Source of the DNA: Actinomadura xylanilytica
GTDB taxonomy: Bacteria > Actinomycetota > Actinomycetes > Streptosporangiales > Streptosporangiaceae
Direction of reading: 5' to 3'
NCBI RefSeq assembly: GCF_030283145.1
Contig: NZ_JASNWE010000003.1
Location: 1,294,701 to 1,358,700 of the forward strand
Length of the DNA: 64,000 bases
The notes below the pieces were generated by a model. It was given only the letters and a program-made list of their open reading frames with translations, did not search any database and was not told where the DNA came from. Position numbers and translations under genes: made by a program. Shown piece by piece: positions 53,547-63,034 of this stretch (position 1 is the stretch's first letter; each line of letters opens with the position of its first letter).

Positions 53547-54758
53547 TCAGCGGCGGCGCTTCTCCAGGAACTCGCCGATGCGGCCGATGGCCTCCTCCAG
53601 GTCCTCGGCGTACTGCAAGGTGACCACGCGGAAGTGGTCGGTGGCGGGCCAGTTGAAGCCGCTCCCCTGGACGACGAGGATCTTCTGCTGCTCCAGCAGC
53701 TCGAACGCGAACCGCACATCGTCGTCGATCGGGTGCATCTCGGGATCGAGCCTCGGGAACACGTACAGGGCGCCCTCGGGGCGGGCGCAGCTCACCCCGG
53801 GCAGGTCGTTGAGCAGCTTCCAGGCGCTGTCGCGCTGCTCGCCGAGGCGCCCGGTCGGCAGGACCAGGTCGTCGATGCTCTGGTAGCCGCCGAGCGCGGC
53901 CTGGATCGCGTGCTGGCCCGGCACGTTCGGGCACAGCCGCATGTTGGCCAGGATGTCCAGGCCCTCGATGTAGGACGCGGCGTGCCCCTTCGGGCCCGAC
54001 AGCGCCACCCAGCCGGACCGGAACCCGGCGACCCGGTAGTTCTTGGACAGCCCGCCGAAGGTGAGGCAGAGCAGGTCGGGGGCGAGAGAGGCGATCGAGG
54101 TGTGCACCGCGTCGTCGTACAGGATCCGGTCGTAGATCTCGTCCGCGAAGATGATCAGGTTGCGGCGGCGGGCCACCTCGACGATCCGCTCCAGCACCGG
54201 GCGCGGGTAGACCGCGCCGGTCGGGTTGTTCGGGTTGATGATCACGATCGCCCGGGTGCGGTCGGTGATCTTCGCCTCGATGTCGTCCAGGTCGGGGGCC
54301 CAGCCCGCCTGCTCGTCGCACAGGTAGTGCACCGGCGTGCCGCCGCACAGCGAGGCCGACGCCGTCCACAGCGGGTAGTCCGGGGCCGGGATCAGCACCT
54401 GGTCGCCGTCGTTGAGCAGCGCCTGGAGCGTCATCACGATCAGCTCGGAGACACCGTTGCCGAGGTAGACGTCCTCCACGTCGAGCCCGGTGACGCCCTG
54501 GCCCTCGTAGCGCTGCACGATGGCGCGGCGCGCGGGCAGGATGCCCTTGGAATCGCTGTAGCCGTGCGCCTCCGGCAGGTTGCGGATCATGTCCTGGAGG
54601 AGCTCGGGCGGGGCCTCGAACCCGAACGGGGCGGGGTTGCCGATGTGCAGCTTGAGGATGCGCTGCCCCTCGGCCTCGAGCTGTTTGGCGCGCTTGAGCA
54701 CCGGCCCGCGGATGTCATAACAGACGTTGCTGAGCTTTCCCGACTGGTTGACCTGCAT
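53547..54758 (-). CDS. Pyridoxal-phosphate aminotransferase (AlaT-like, fold type I)
   Basis: This encodes 403 residues from ATG 54758; GTG 54764 just upstream is an equally placed alternative. Residues fit alanine/aspartate aminotransferases of the AlaT group: LKLHIGNPAPFGFEAPPEL, YSDSKGILPARRAIVQRYEG, VIINPNNPTGAVYPRPVLE and the PLP-lysine site LTFGGLSKNYRVAGFRSGW. The C-terminus (FNWPATDHFRVVTLQYAED) is intact. It probably makes alanine from pyruvate and glutamate. It is monocistronic. Confidence 0.93.
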   Translation of the reverse strand: MQVNQSGKLSNVCYDIRGPVLKRAKQLEAEGQRILKLHIGNPAPFGFEAPPELLQDMIRNLPEAHGYSDSKGILPARRAIVQRYEGQGVTGLDVEDVYLGNGVSELIVMTLQALLNDGDQVLIPAPDYPLWTASASLCGGTPVHYLCDEQAGWAPDLDDIEAKITDRTRAIVIINPNNPTGAVYPRPVLERIVEVARRRNLIIFADEIYDRILYDDAVHTSIASLAPDLLCLTFGGLSKNYRVAGFRSGWVALSGPKGHAASYIEGLDILANMRLCPNVPGQHAIQAALGGYQSIDDLVLPTGRLGEQRDSAWKLLNDLPGVSCARPEGALYVFPRLDPEMHPIDDDVRFAFELLEQQKILVVQGSGFNWPATDHFRVVTLQYAEDLEEAIGRIGEFLEKRRR

Positions 54759-54873
54759 GGACACACCATATCCGGGCGCGATCAGAGGTTTCCGCCGGTT
54801 TTGCGGACGCTGCGCGGCCCGGACCCGCCCGGAGCCACCGGGTCAGGGCCGGGACCGGCATCAGGTCAGGGCG

Positions 54874-57411
54874 TCACGGCGCGGCGATCGAGGAGAGGAT
54901 CGCCGACCGGGAGGCCCGCCGGGCCGGACGGATCGCGGCCGGTACACCGGCGACCGCGCCCACCACGGCGATCACCGCGAGCTGGGTCCCGGACGGCGCG
55001 AACGGGTTGCCGAGCGACCGGCCGAGCCCCCAGCCGAGGAACAGGCCGAGCCCGATCCCCCCGGCCGTCCCGAACAGCGCGACGATCACCGATTCCCAGC
55101 GCACCATCGACCTGACCTGGGACCGGGTCGCGCCGACGGCCCGGAGCAGGCCGAGCTCGCGGGTCCGCTCGTGGACCGACAGCGCCAGGGTGTTGGCGAT
55201 GCCGAGCAGCGCGATGACGATCGCCAGCGCGAGCATCCCGTACACGACGGCGATGAAACCGTTAATGTCCTCGGTCTGCGCGGCGACGAAGCGGTCCCGT
55301 GACTGCGCCTCGGGGGCCCCGTAAGGCGCGGCGGCCCTGGTGAGGGCCCGCTCGGCGTCCGCGGGCGACGCCCCGGGCCTCAGGTCGACGAACGCCAGGG
55401 TGTCGAGCGGCTGCCCGGTGTGCGCGTTCCACACCGCGCGGGGCACCAGGTAGTCGCCGGCGAGATCGGTGTTCTTGTAGACCGCGCCGACCTGGAGGGT
55501 CTGCCGGGTCCCGTCGGCGAACGTCACGCCGACCCGGGACCCGGGCCGCCAGCCGCGGTCGCGGGCGATCTTCTCCGACACCGCCAGCCCGCCGGTCGCG
55601 CCGTCCCCGCCCGTGGAGGGGGTCGCGGCGAGGCCGCCCTGGACGACGTCCAGGTCCAGCACGCGTTGCAGGCTCACCAGGTCGGCGATCCGCACGTTGG
55701 CGGGCCGTCCGTCCACCCGCAGGTCGCCCCGTCCCATCCCGGCGACGTTCCGGACCTGGGGCAGCTCGGCGGCGTCCGCGGCGAAGCGGGTGTCGAATCC
55801 ACCGGTCTCGTTGCTGCCGGCGTTGACCACGATCCGGCCATGGAAGGAGCCCGCCACGCCGTCCTCCAGCCCCGCGCGCAGCGAGCCGATCAGCACGATG
55901 AGCAGGGTGACCACGCCGACGCCGATCATCAGCGCGGTCGCGGCGCCGGCCGTGCGGCGCGGGCTGCGCCGGGCGTTGTCGCGGGCGAGCGCGCCGGGGA
56001 CGCCGCGCAGCCGCGCCGCGGGCGCGCCGGCGACCGCGGCGGCCCGGCGGGCCACCACGGGCCCGAGCGCCACCATCGCGATCAGGCACAGCACGGCGCC
56101 CGCGGCGGTCATCGGGACCCGCCCGGTCAGCGCGCCGAGGGCGACCGAGCCCGCGGCGACGGCGGCCAGCACCGAACCGATGATGATCCTGGTGTCGGTG
56201 GGCGCGGTGCTCTCGGCGGCGACCTCGCGCAGCGCGGCCAGCGGCGGCACCCGGGAGACCCGCAGCGCGGGGCCGAGCGCGGCGATCAGCGTGACGGCCA
56301 GGCCGACCGGCACGGCGACCAGGGCGGCGGTGGCGGTGAACACCAGCCCCTGCATCGCGATCCCGATCCGGAAGGCCGAGAACAGCCGTCTCAGCAGCTC
56401 CGCGAAGCCGATCCCGCCGGCCAGCCCCGCGAGCGTGGCCACGGCGCCGACCGCCAGGGCCTCGGCGGCGGCGATCGCCACGACCTGGCGGCGCCGGGCG
56501 CCGAGCGCTCTCAGCAGAGCCGACTCCCGTGTCCGCTGCGCCATGGTGATGGCGAACGTGTTGTGGATGCTGAACGCCGCGACCAGCAGCGCCACCCCGC
56601 CGAACGCGGCGAGCACGACGCGGAAGCCCCGCAGGAATCCGCTCTCCACTGCGCTCAGTCCCTCGTCCACCTGACCGTCGCCGGTGATGGCCTCGGTCCC
56701 GGCCGGCAGGACCGGCCGCACGCGCGCGGCCAGCGCGTCCTGGCTCAGCCCGTCCGCGGCCCGGATCCAGACCGCGGTGATGCGGTCTGGTGTACGCGCG
56801 ACGTAGCGGCGGGCGCCTTCCAGGGTGAACGCCGTGAAGGCGGTCTCGCCGAAAGCGTCCTCGTCTCCGAACCTGCTGATGCCGACGACGGTGACCGGGA
56901 CCTTCTCAGGGGTGAGCACGGCCGTGCGGTCCCCGACACGGAGCCTGCCCTCGTCGGCGAACATCTTGTTGATGACGACCTCGTCGGGCGCGCGGGGTGC
57001 CCGTCCCTCAGCGAGGCGGTACGGGTTGAGCTTCGGGTCGGTCAGCCAGTTCCCGGCCGTCCTGGGGCCGCGCGACTGGATCGTGGTGCCGTCCTTGGCC
57101 AGTAACTGTCCCGACCCCTGGATGACCGGTTCGGCGTTCGCGACGCCGTCCACGCGCCGTACCCGGTCCAGGGCCGCGGCGTCGATCTGCCCACGGGGGC
57201 CCCAGGGGGCGTCGCTCACCTTGGTCGCGTTCCGTACGGTGACATCGGTGTCCCCGTACGCGCGCGCGTAGTAGTCGTCGATGCTCCCCGCCAGCGTGTC
57301 GCCGAGCACCAGCGTGCCGGTAAGGAACGCCACGCCGAGGAACACGGCCACGAGGGAGCCCGCGAGCCGCCGCCTGCGCCCCCACAGCTCCTTGAGGACC
57401 AGCCCGGTCAC
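54874..57411 (-). CDS. ABC transporter permease with FtsX domains
   Basis: This encodes 845 residues from GTG 57411, whose start overlaps the stop of the ATPase (GTGA). Topology: an N-terminal helix (LAGSLVAVFLGVAFLTGTLV), a large outside domain, then clusters of helices with FtsX-like segments (VLAAFGGVALLVAAFSIHNT, and VVYGMLALAIVIALLGIANT at the end). It resembles MacB-type and lipoprotein-export permeases that move substrates or act by mechanotransmission. Coupled with the ATPase it forms one complex, probably controlled by the divergent TetR. Confidence 0.9.
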   Translation of the reverse strand: MTGLVLKELWGRRRRLAGSLVAVFLGVAFLTGTLVLGDTLAGSIDDYYARAYGDTDVTVRNATKVSDAPWGPRGQIDAAALDRVRRVDGVANAEPVIQGSGQLLAKDGTTIQSRGPRTAGNWLTDPKLNPYRLAEGRAPRAPDEVVINKMFADEGRLRVGDRTAVLTPEKVPVTVVGISRFGDEDAFGETAFTAFTLEGARRYVARTPDRITAVWIRAADGLSQDALAARVRPVLPAGTEAITGDGQVDEGLSAVESGFLRGFRVVLAAFGGVALLVAAFSIHNTFAITMAQRTRESALLRALGARRRQVVAIAAAEALAVGAVATLAGLAGGIGFAELLRRLFSAFRIGIAMQGLVFTATAALVAVPVGLAVTLIAALGPALRVSRVPPLAALREVAAESTAPTDTRIIIGSVLAAVAAGSVALGALTGRVPMTAAGAVLCLIAMVALGPVVARRAAAVAGAPAARLRGVPGALARDNARRSPRRTAGAATALMIGVGVVTLLIVLIGSLRAGLEDGVAGSFHGRIVVNAGSNETGGFDTRFAADAAELPQVRNVAGMGRGDLRVDGRPANVRIADLVSLQRVLDLDVVQGGLAATPSTGGDGATGGLAVSEKIARDRGWRPGSRVGVTFADGTRQTLQVGAVYKNTDLAGDYLVPRAVWNAHTGQPLDTLAFVDLRPGASPADAERALTRAAAPYGAPEAQSRDRFVAAQTEDINGFIAVVYGMLALAIVIALLGIANTLALSVHERTRELGLLRAVGATRSQVRSMVRWESVIVALFGTAGGIGLGLFLGWGLGRSLGNPFAPSGTQLAVIAVVGAVAGVPAAIRPARRASRSAILSSIAAP

Positions 57412-58244
57412 GACAGGCCCCCGAGGCCGTGCATCCGGTCCAGGACGCGGTCGGCGGTCGGGGCGTCCATGACGTCGGCGACGCGGCCGTCGGCGAGGAA
57501 CACCACCGCGTCGGCGCGGGCCGCCGCGGCCGGGTCGTGGGTGACCATCGCGACGGTCTGGCCGAGGTCGTCCACCGCGCCGCGCAGCAGCGCGAGGACC
57601 TCGGCTCCGGTGCGGGAGTCCAGGTTGCCGGTCGGCTCGTCGGCGAACACGATCTGCGGCCGGGTGACCAGCGCGCGGGCCAGCGCGACCCGCTGCTGCT
57701 GACCGCCCGACAGCTCGGACGGACGGTGCGTCAGCCGGTCGCCGAGGCGCAGGACCCGCACCACCGTGTCCAGCCACTCCCGGTCGGGACGGGTGCCGGC
57801 CAGCGTCATCGGCAGCGTGATGTTGTCGAGCGCGGTGAGCGTCGGGAGCAGGTTGAACGCCTGGAAGACGAACCCGATCCGTTCCCGCCGCAGCCGGGTG
57901 AGCCGCCGGTCGGAGAGCGCGCCGAGCTCCTGGCCGCCGACGTAGACCTTGCCGGACGTCGCGCCGTCCAGCCCGGCGACGCAGTGCATGAGCGTGGACT
58001 TGCCGGCCCCGGACGGTCCCATGACGGCGGTGAACCGGCCGGCCGGGAGCACCACGCTGACGTTGTCGAGCGCGCGCACGGCCATGTCCCCCGTGCCGTA
58101 CACCTTGCTGAGCCCCACGGTCCGCGCACCACCCTCCGGCGCACCGCCCCCCAACGGACCGCCGGCCGCCTCGTCCTCGGGGACCGGGCGCCGTCCGGGC
58201 GCCCCGTCGGTGATCGATCGCCTTGCCTCCGCTGCGTTTCCCAT
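57408..58244 (-). CDS. ABC transporter ATP-binding protein (MacB/LolD-like)
   Basis: This encodes 278 residues from ATG 58244; the extra 18 codons to 58298 are not supported. Motifs are Walker A MGPSGAGKSTLMHCVAGLD, the Q-loop region FVFQAFNLLPTLTALDNI, signature ELSGGQQQRVALARALV and Walker B IVFADEPTGNLDSRTGAE. The first ~40 residues are low-complexity Ala/Gly/Pro. Its stop overlaps the FtsX-type permease start, so the proteins are made together. It is divergent from a TetR gene. Confidence 0.93.
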   Translation of the reverse strand: MGNAAEARRSITDGAPGRRPVPEDEAAGGPLGGGAPEGGARTVGLSKVYGTGDMAVRALDNVSVVLPAGRFTAVMGPSGAGKSTLMHCVAGLDGATSGKVYVGGQELGALSDRRLTRLRRERIGFVFQAFNLLPTLTALDNITLPMTLAGTRPDREWLDTVVRVLRLGDRLTHRPSELSGGQQQRVALARALVTRPQIVFADEPTGNLDSRTGAEVLALLRGAVDDLGQTVAMVTHDPAAAARADAVVFLADGRVADVMDAPTADRVLDRMHGLGGLS

Positions 58245-58461
58245 GGACCGGATCGTCGCGCCATGGTCTGCGGCGCGTCGTCCGGCCAGGAGAGGCACCC
58301 CGCCTGCTCCCCGTGCGGCACCACCTGCGGCGCGCGTACGCCCAACGCGGTACCGGCCGTCCGGTCAGCCGGTGAACAGGGTGCGGGAACGTTCCGAGCC
58401 CGGAGGAACAGGCCCGGGACGCCCCGCGAATCAGACTCGCCGTCCAATTGTGACCCGCGCA

Positions 58462-58491
58462 ACATACATGCAGGCTTGCTTGCTTGTATGT
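58462..58491. promoter_or_regulatory. Inverted-repeat operator between ABC genes and TetR
   Basis: ACATACA at 58462-58468 and TGTATGT at 58485-58491 are perfect 7-base inverted arms around a 16-base centre holding a GCTTGCTTGC tract. The site lies between divergent ABC and TetR genes and is AT-richer than its surroundings. It also covers the possible ATG at 58488, which argues for a later TetR start. Confidence 0.65.
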
Positions 58492-58511
58492 CGCGCTCGT
58501 ACGGTCGGGGT

Positions 58512-59396
58512 GTGTCAGTGAGCACTCGGCGACGTCATCCGCGCAGGCGCGGCAGCAGCGGCGGCGGTCGGCGCACCCAGGAGGAGCGCCGGTCGCAGAC
58601 GCAGGCACGCCTGCTGGAGGCGACCATGGACTGCCTCGTCCACCTGGGCTGGTCGGGCACCTCCACCACGGAGGTCGCCCGCCGCGCCGGCGTCTCGCGC
58701 GGCGCCCAGCAGCACCACTACCCGACCAAGATGGTGCTGGTCGCCGCGTCGCTCGAGCACCTGCTGGAGGCGCAGCGGCTGGCGTACGAGTCGGCGTTCG
58801 CGGTGCTGCCGGCCGGCCGGCGCAACGTCGAGGGCGCGCTCGACCTGCTCTGGGAGGTCTTCCGCGGCCCGCCCGCCAAGGCGCTCATGGAGCTGGCCGT
58901 CGCGGCCCGCACCGACGAGGAGCTGCGCCCGCTCTGCCGCGACCTCAACGAGCGCATCCTCCAGGTCATCACCGAGACCTTCGAGCGCATGTTCCCCGAG
59001 AACGAGCTCGCGCCCGACTTCGTCCCGACGCTGCTGCGCGGCCTGTTCGCGATGTTCGTCGGGCTGTCGGTGCAGAACGCGCTGGACGATGACGCCAGCA
59101 GCCACCAGGAGGCCGTGCTCAGGCAGGTCAAGGACTTCGCCCGGCTGATCGTCCCCCAGCCCGGAACAGCCACCGCGGCGTCCCCGCCGCCCACCACCGA
59201 CACCGGCTCCACCCCGCCGGGCGACGCCGCTCCCACGAGCGTCACGTCCACCGCCTGCACCAGGGGAGCGGCGGCCACCGCGCCCCCCTCCAGTGCGGCG
59301 ACCTCCGAACCCGCCTCCGAATCCGCCTCCCCCCTCGGCAAAGCACCCGTGGCCGAGTTCAGGGCCCCCGACGCCCCGGCCGCGACGCACACCTGA
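58512..59396 (+). CDS. TetR/AcrR family transcriptional regulator with Ser/Thr/Pro-rich tail
   Basis: This encodes 294 residues from GTG 58512; an in-frame ATG at 58488 lies inside the operator arms and is less likely. The DNA-binding part is TQARLLEATMDCLVHLGWS, TSTTEVARRAGVSRGAQQHH and YPTKMVLVAASLEHLLEAQR. The ligand domain follows to residue ~215. The last ~80 residues are a Ser/Thr/Pro/Ala-rich, likely unfolded tail not usual in this family. It presumably represses the divergent FtsX-type ABC operon through the palindrome at 58462-58491. Confidence 0.9.
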   Translation: MSVSTRRRHPRRRGSSGGGRRTQEERRSQTQARLLEATMDCLVHLGWSGTSTTEVARRAGVSRGAQQHHYPTKMVLVAASLEHLLEAQRLAYESAFAVLPAGRRNVEGALDLLWEVFRGPPAKALMELAVAARTDEELRPLCRDLNERILQVITETFERMFPENELAPDFVPTLLRGLFAMFVGLSVQNALDDDASSHQEAVLRQVKDFARLIVPQPGTATAASPPPTTDTGSTPPGDAAPTSVTSTACTRGAAATAPPSSAATSEPASESASPLGKAPVAEFRAPDAPAATHT

Positions 59397-59521
59397 AGCA
59401 TCCCGACACAGCGCTTCGAACGCCGTGAACCCCGCACCGCACCCCGTTCACCCCACCCCGTTCACCGCACCCAGCACGCCGACCCCCTGAACACCGCCCA
59501 CCTCCCGAGGGAGCGCTCGAC

Positions 59522-60523
59522 ATGACCAAGGCCCCCACCGAACTCGCCGAGGAAGTCCGCGAGCAGGTCAAGGACAAGAAGGCTTACCTGGGTGTCATCG
59601 AGCGCCTCAACAAGGCCTCGGTGGACAAGCACTGGGAGGCGTACGCCGACATCCCGTGGAACGAGCCCGAGTTCCTGGTCGACAAGACCGACCCGCGCTG
59701 GATCCTCCCGCCGTTCGACCGGCTCGGCGAGACCGCCTGGTACCAGTCCCAGCCGCCCGAGATCCAGGCGCAGATCGGGCTGTGGCGGGTCGCCACCGCC
59801 ATGAAGATCGGCCTTCAGTTCGAGAACCTGCTCAAGCGCGGCCTGCTCAACTACGCCTACCGGCTGCCGAACGGCCGGCCCGAGTTCCGCTACGTCTACC
59901 ACGAGACGACCGAGGAATGTCACCACGGGATGATGTTCCAGGAGTTCGTCAACCGCACCAAGATGCCGATCAAGGGCATGCCGCGGGCGCTCAGCGCGGT
60001 CGCGCAGGCCGCCCCGTGGATCCCGCTGGTCAACACCGAGCTGTTCTTCGTGTTCGTGCTCGGCGGCGAGGACCCGATCGACTACGTGCAGCGCAAGTCC
60101 CTCAAGGGCGGGCACATCAAGCACCCGCTCGAGGAGACCATCATGAAGATCCACATCGCCGAGGAGGCCCGGCACATCTCCTTCGCCCGGCACTACCTCA
60201 AGCACCGGGTGCCGAACATGAACCCGATCCGGCGCCGGATCCTCGGCGTCGCCACCCCGATCGTGCTCGGCGTGATGGCGCGGATCATGCTCTCCCCGCC
60301 CGGCCCGATGGTGCGGCACTTCAACATCCCCAAGGACGTCGTCCGCGACGCCTACAAGAACGACGCGGCCCAGGCCGAGATCGCCAACTCCGTCGGCAAG
60401 ATCCGCGATCTGATGGCCGAGCTCGACGTCGTCAACCCGGTCAACAAGCGGGTGTGGAAGGCGTTCGGCATCTGGGACGAGCCGAAGCGGCGCCGCGCCG
60501 TCCAGCCGGCCAAGGCCGCCTGA
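59522..60523 (+). CDS. AurF-like diiron oxygenase family protein
   Basis: This encodes 333 residues from ATG 59522, with GGGAG eight bases upstream. The four-helix ferritin-like core carries the expected Glu/His ligands: MKIGLQFENLLKRGLLNY, VYHETTEECHHGMMFQEFV and, near the end, MKIHIAEEARHISFARHYL, close to the EExxH pattern of AurF/CmlI-type N-oxygenases. Such enzymes oxidise amines or fatty chains. The next gene, eight to ten bases away, is a gutted flavin monooxygenase, so this enzyme formerly had an oxidising partner. The substrate is unknown. Confidence 0.88.
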   Translation: MTKAPTELAEEVREQVKDKKAYLGVIERLNKASVDKHWEAYADIPWNEPEFLVDKTDPRWILPPFDRLGETAWYQSQPPEIQAQIGLWRVATAMKIGLQFENLLKRGLLNYAYRLPNGRPEFRYVYHETTEECHHGMMFQEFVNRTKMPIKGMPRALSAVAQAAPWIPLVNTELFFVFVLGGEDPIDYVQRKSLKGGHIKHPLEETIMKIHIAEEARHISFARHYLKHRVPNMNPIRRRILGVATPIVLGVMARIMLSPPGPMVRHFNIPKDVVRDAYKNDAAQAEIANSVGKIRDLMAELDVVNPVNKRVWKAFGIWDEPKRRRAVQPAKAA

Positions 60524-60533
60524 CCCGTGACCC

Positions 60534-60853
60534 GTGACCCGCGCACGCGCCGCGGCGGACGCGCCCGCGCCCTCCCCCCGTCCCGCCGCGGTGACGCCCG
60601 CGGCGGGACCGGGCGGACCGTACAAGGTCGTCATCGTCGGCACCGGCTTCTCGGGTTCACCACCTGGGTGCGCCGCAAGTCGGAGGGCGCCGTCTGGATG
60701 GCCGGCGGCTGCACCGGCTGGTATCTCGACCGCGACGGCGCCAACCGGGCCGCCTGGCCCGCCTCGACGGTGAACTACTGGCTCCGCACCCGGCGCCTGG
60801 ACCCGGCCGACTTCGAGGTGGAGCGGCTGGAGCAGCCGGCCGGCCGTCCTTAG
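60534..60853 (+). pseudogene. Gutted flavin-containing monooxygenase (ends retained, middle and frame lost)
   Basis: From GTG 60534 the first frame encodes an N-terminal Rossmann start (YKVVIVGTGFSG at about 60621-60656), but it does not continue as FMO. The C-terminal FMO sequence (FTTWVRRKSEGAVWMAGGCT, WYLDRDGANRAAWPASTVN, LDPADFEVERL) begins near 60656 in another frame (the frame of GTG 60527) and runs to the stop at 60853. A full enzyme is about 490 residues; here roughly 380 are missing between GFSG and FTTW. The locus is therefore an internal deletion with frameshift, close behind the diiron gene. Confidence 0.75.
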
Positions 60854-60995
60854 CACCGCGGTGAGTACCGGGACGGTCCACCGCCCCGTAGAATCCACCC
60901 AATTAAACGCCCCATCCAATTAGTCGCCGCGGGCCGGGCCCACTCCCCCTTCGGGCCCGGCCGCGCGGTCGGCCCTCGCAGCGAGCGGAGCCCCG

Positions 60996-61820
60996 ATGAG
61001 CATTGCGATCGTGACCGGAGGCGCGTCCGGCATCGGCCGCGCGGTCGCCACGTCCCTGGTAGCGCGCGGCGACACGGTGATCGTCACCGACATCAACGCG
61101 GGCGGCGCCGCGAAGGTCGCGGCCCGGCTGAACACCCTCGGCCGCGGCAGGGCGACCTCGGCGGCGCTGGACGTCACCGACGCGGGCGCGGTGGAGGAGC
61201 TGTACAAGGGCGCCGCCGCCGAGCACGGCCGGCTCGACCTGGTCTTCAACAACGCCGGCATCGCGATCGGCGGCCTGGCCGAGGAGCTCACCCTCGACCA
61301 CTGGAACCGGGCCATCGACATCAACCTCAAGGGCGTGGTGCACGGCGTGCACGCCGCGTACCCGATCATGCTGGCGCAGGGCTCCGGGCACATCGTCAAC
61401 ACCGCCTCACTGGCCGGGCTGGTCCCGATGCCGATCGGCATCCCCTACACCGCCACCAAGCACGCCGTGGTGGGGCTGTCCCTCGGCCTGCGCGCCGAGG
61501 CAGCCGGACGCGGCGTCAGGGTCAGCGTGGTCTGCCCGAGCTTCGTCGACACCCCCCTGCTCGCCAACGTCAACCCCGACCTGCCCGAGACCCCGATGAG
61601 CGGCGACGCCAAGAACGACATCAAGAAGGCGTCGCCCCGCCTCTACACCGCCGAGAAGCTGGCCCGCGACATCGTCCGCGGCATCGACAAGAACCAGGCG
61701 CTGATCGTCGCCCCCGCCCATGGCCGGCTGGCCTGGCGGGGCGTGCGCCTCAACCCGGCCGCCGCGGTGCGCGTCGCGCAGATCGCCGTCGACCGCGTCC
61801 GCGCCGACAAGAAGAGCTGA
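60996..61820 (+). CDS. SDR family NAD(P)-dependent oxidoreductase
   Basis: This encodes 274 residues from ATG 60996. Classical SDR marks are IVTGGASGIGRAVATSLVAR, LVFNNAGIAIGGLAEEL, the catalytic Ser near IVNTASLAGLV and the active site PYTATKHAVVGLSLGLRAE. The C-terminal part (SPRLYTAEKLARDIVRGIDK) is longer than in FabG and resembles mycolate/lipid-type or ketoreductase SDRs. It may belong with the diiron oxygenase unit upstream, but a 142-base gap separates them from it. Confidence 0.9.
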   Translation: MSIAIVTGGASGIGRAVATSLVARGDTVIVTDINAGGAAKVAARLNTLGRGRATSAALDVTDAGAVEELYKGAAAEHGRLDLVFNNAGIAIGGLAEELTLDHWNRAIDINLKGVVHGVHAAYPIMLAQGSGHIVNTASLAGLVPMPIGIPYTATKHAVVGLSLGLRAEAAGRGVRVSVVCPSFVDTPLLANVNPDLPETPMSGDAKNDIKKASPRLYTAEKLARDIVRGIDKNQALIVAPAHGRLAWRGVRLNPAAAVRVAQIAVDRVRADKKS

Positions 61821-61942
61821 CCCGCCCGCACCTCGGCCGGACGCGACCGGGCCGCTCCACCACCGGCCCCAACTCGCGCGCCGCGCACCCCGCGCCCTCC
61901 GGAGCTCATGCCCCGCGTGATGCGCGCCGCGCCGTGCGGGGG

Positions 61943-63034
61943 TCACCAGCCGAAGCGCACCAGGAGCAGTGCCGTGTCGTCGTGGAGCCGTCCGCCGACG
62001 TAGGCACGCAGGTCGGTCTCGAGGCGTTCCATCAGCTCTCGGGGATCGTCGCAGGCCAACGCGCGGGCGCGTTCGGCGAGCGGGTAGAAGCGGCCGGCCG
62101 CGTTCCGCGCGTCGCTCACCCCGTCGGTGTAGATCAGCATCCGGTCCCCCGGCCCCAGCGCAAGGGTGGTGGCCGCGCACCCTCCCTCCACCATGCGCAG
62201 CAGGCCGAGCGGCGGGGCCGGGGGCAGCATGTCGGCGAACCCCACCCGGCCGTCGGCCCGCAGCAGCAGCGGCGGCGGATGCCCGCACGTGACCAGCTCA
62301 ACGGTGTCGGCGTCGGCGGAGACCTCGGCGAACAGCGCGGTGACGAACTCCTCCTCACCGGTCCGGGTGGCGAGGAACGCGTCGAGCCGGGCGGCGACCT
62401 CGGGCAGCGACTTCTCGTGCTGGACGAGTTCGCGGTACGCGCCGAGCACGTCGGTGGCCTGCTCGACGGCGGCCAGCCCCTTCCCCATCACGTCGCCGAC
62501 GATCAGCCGCACCCCGTAGGGGGTGCTGGCGACGTCGTAGAGGTCGCCGCCCACGCGGGCCTGCGCCGCGGCGGCCAGGTAGCGGACCCGCGCGTGCACC
62601 GGGCCGAGCCGTTCGGGCACCGGCCGCAGCAGCGCCCGCTGCATCGCCTCGGCGATCTCGCGCAGGTCGGCCTGGGCGGTATCGCTGCGCTGCTGCCTGC
62701 GCGCGGAGATGTACATCATCGCCGTGGTGGCCGCGATGCCGAGCGGGCTGCCGACCGCGACGATCGGATGGGCCTCGCGGTGCAGGATCGCGAGCGGCGT
62801 CGCGACGGCCAGCGTCAGCGCCCCGATCAGCAGCGCGTATCGGGGCGGGCAGGAGGGGTACAGCGCCGCCAGCGTGGGGACGGCGACCAGGAGGGCCATG
62901 GTGGTGTAGCGGTCGGGCAGAACGAGGTCGGCGGCCGTGATGGCGCCGATGAGGGCGGCGAGCGTGATCACGATGGCATCGCCCCCGCGAATCCGGTGCT
63001 GCGGCCGGGCTGGTGCGATCGAGGCATGAAGCAT
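61943..63034 (-). CDS. Membrane-anchored PP2C/SpoIIE-type protein phosphatase
   Basis: This encodes 363 residues from ATG 63034 with GGGAGAG upstream. Residues ~20-110 hold three or four hydrophobic segments, then a coiled linker (RRQQRSDTAQADLREIAEAM). The SpoIIE phosphatase domain follows: RVGGDLYDVASTPYGVRLIV, GDVMGKGLAAVEQATDV, VELVTCGHPPPLLLRADGRV and GDRMLIYTDGVSDARNAAG, ending HDDTALLLVRFGW. It removes phosphate from an anti-sigma-factor antagonist-like target in stress or development signalling. No partner switch genes are adjacent. Confidence 0.92.
   Translation of the reverse strand: MLHASIAPARPQHRIRGGDAIVITLAALIGAITAADLVLPDRYTTMALLVAVPTLAALYPSCPPRYALLIGALTLAVATPLAILHREAHPIVAVGSPLGIAATTAMMYISARRQQRSDTAQADLREIAEAMQRALLRPVPERLGPVHARVRYLAAAAQARVGGDLYDVASTPYGVRLIVGDVMGKGLAAVEQATDVLGAYRELVQHEKSLPEVAARLDAFLATRTGEEEFVTALFAEVSADADTVELVTCGHPPPLLLRADGRVGFADMLPPAPPLGLLRMVEGGCAATTLALGPGDRMLIYTDGVSDARNAAGRFYPLAERARALACDDPRELMERLETDLRAYVGGRLHDDTALLLVRFGW

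Noticed and set aside
57411..58608. Extension of the FtsX permease frame into a 1244-codon protein
   Set aside because: The upstream part is an Arg-rich shadow of the ATPase gene; the permease begins at GTG 57411, coupled to the ATPase stop.
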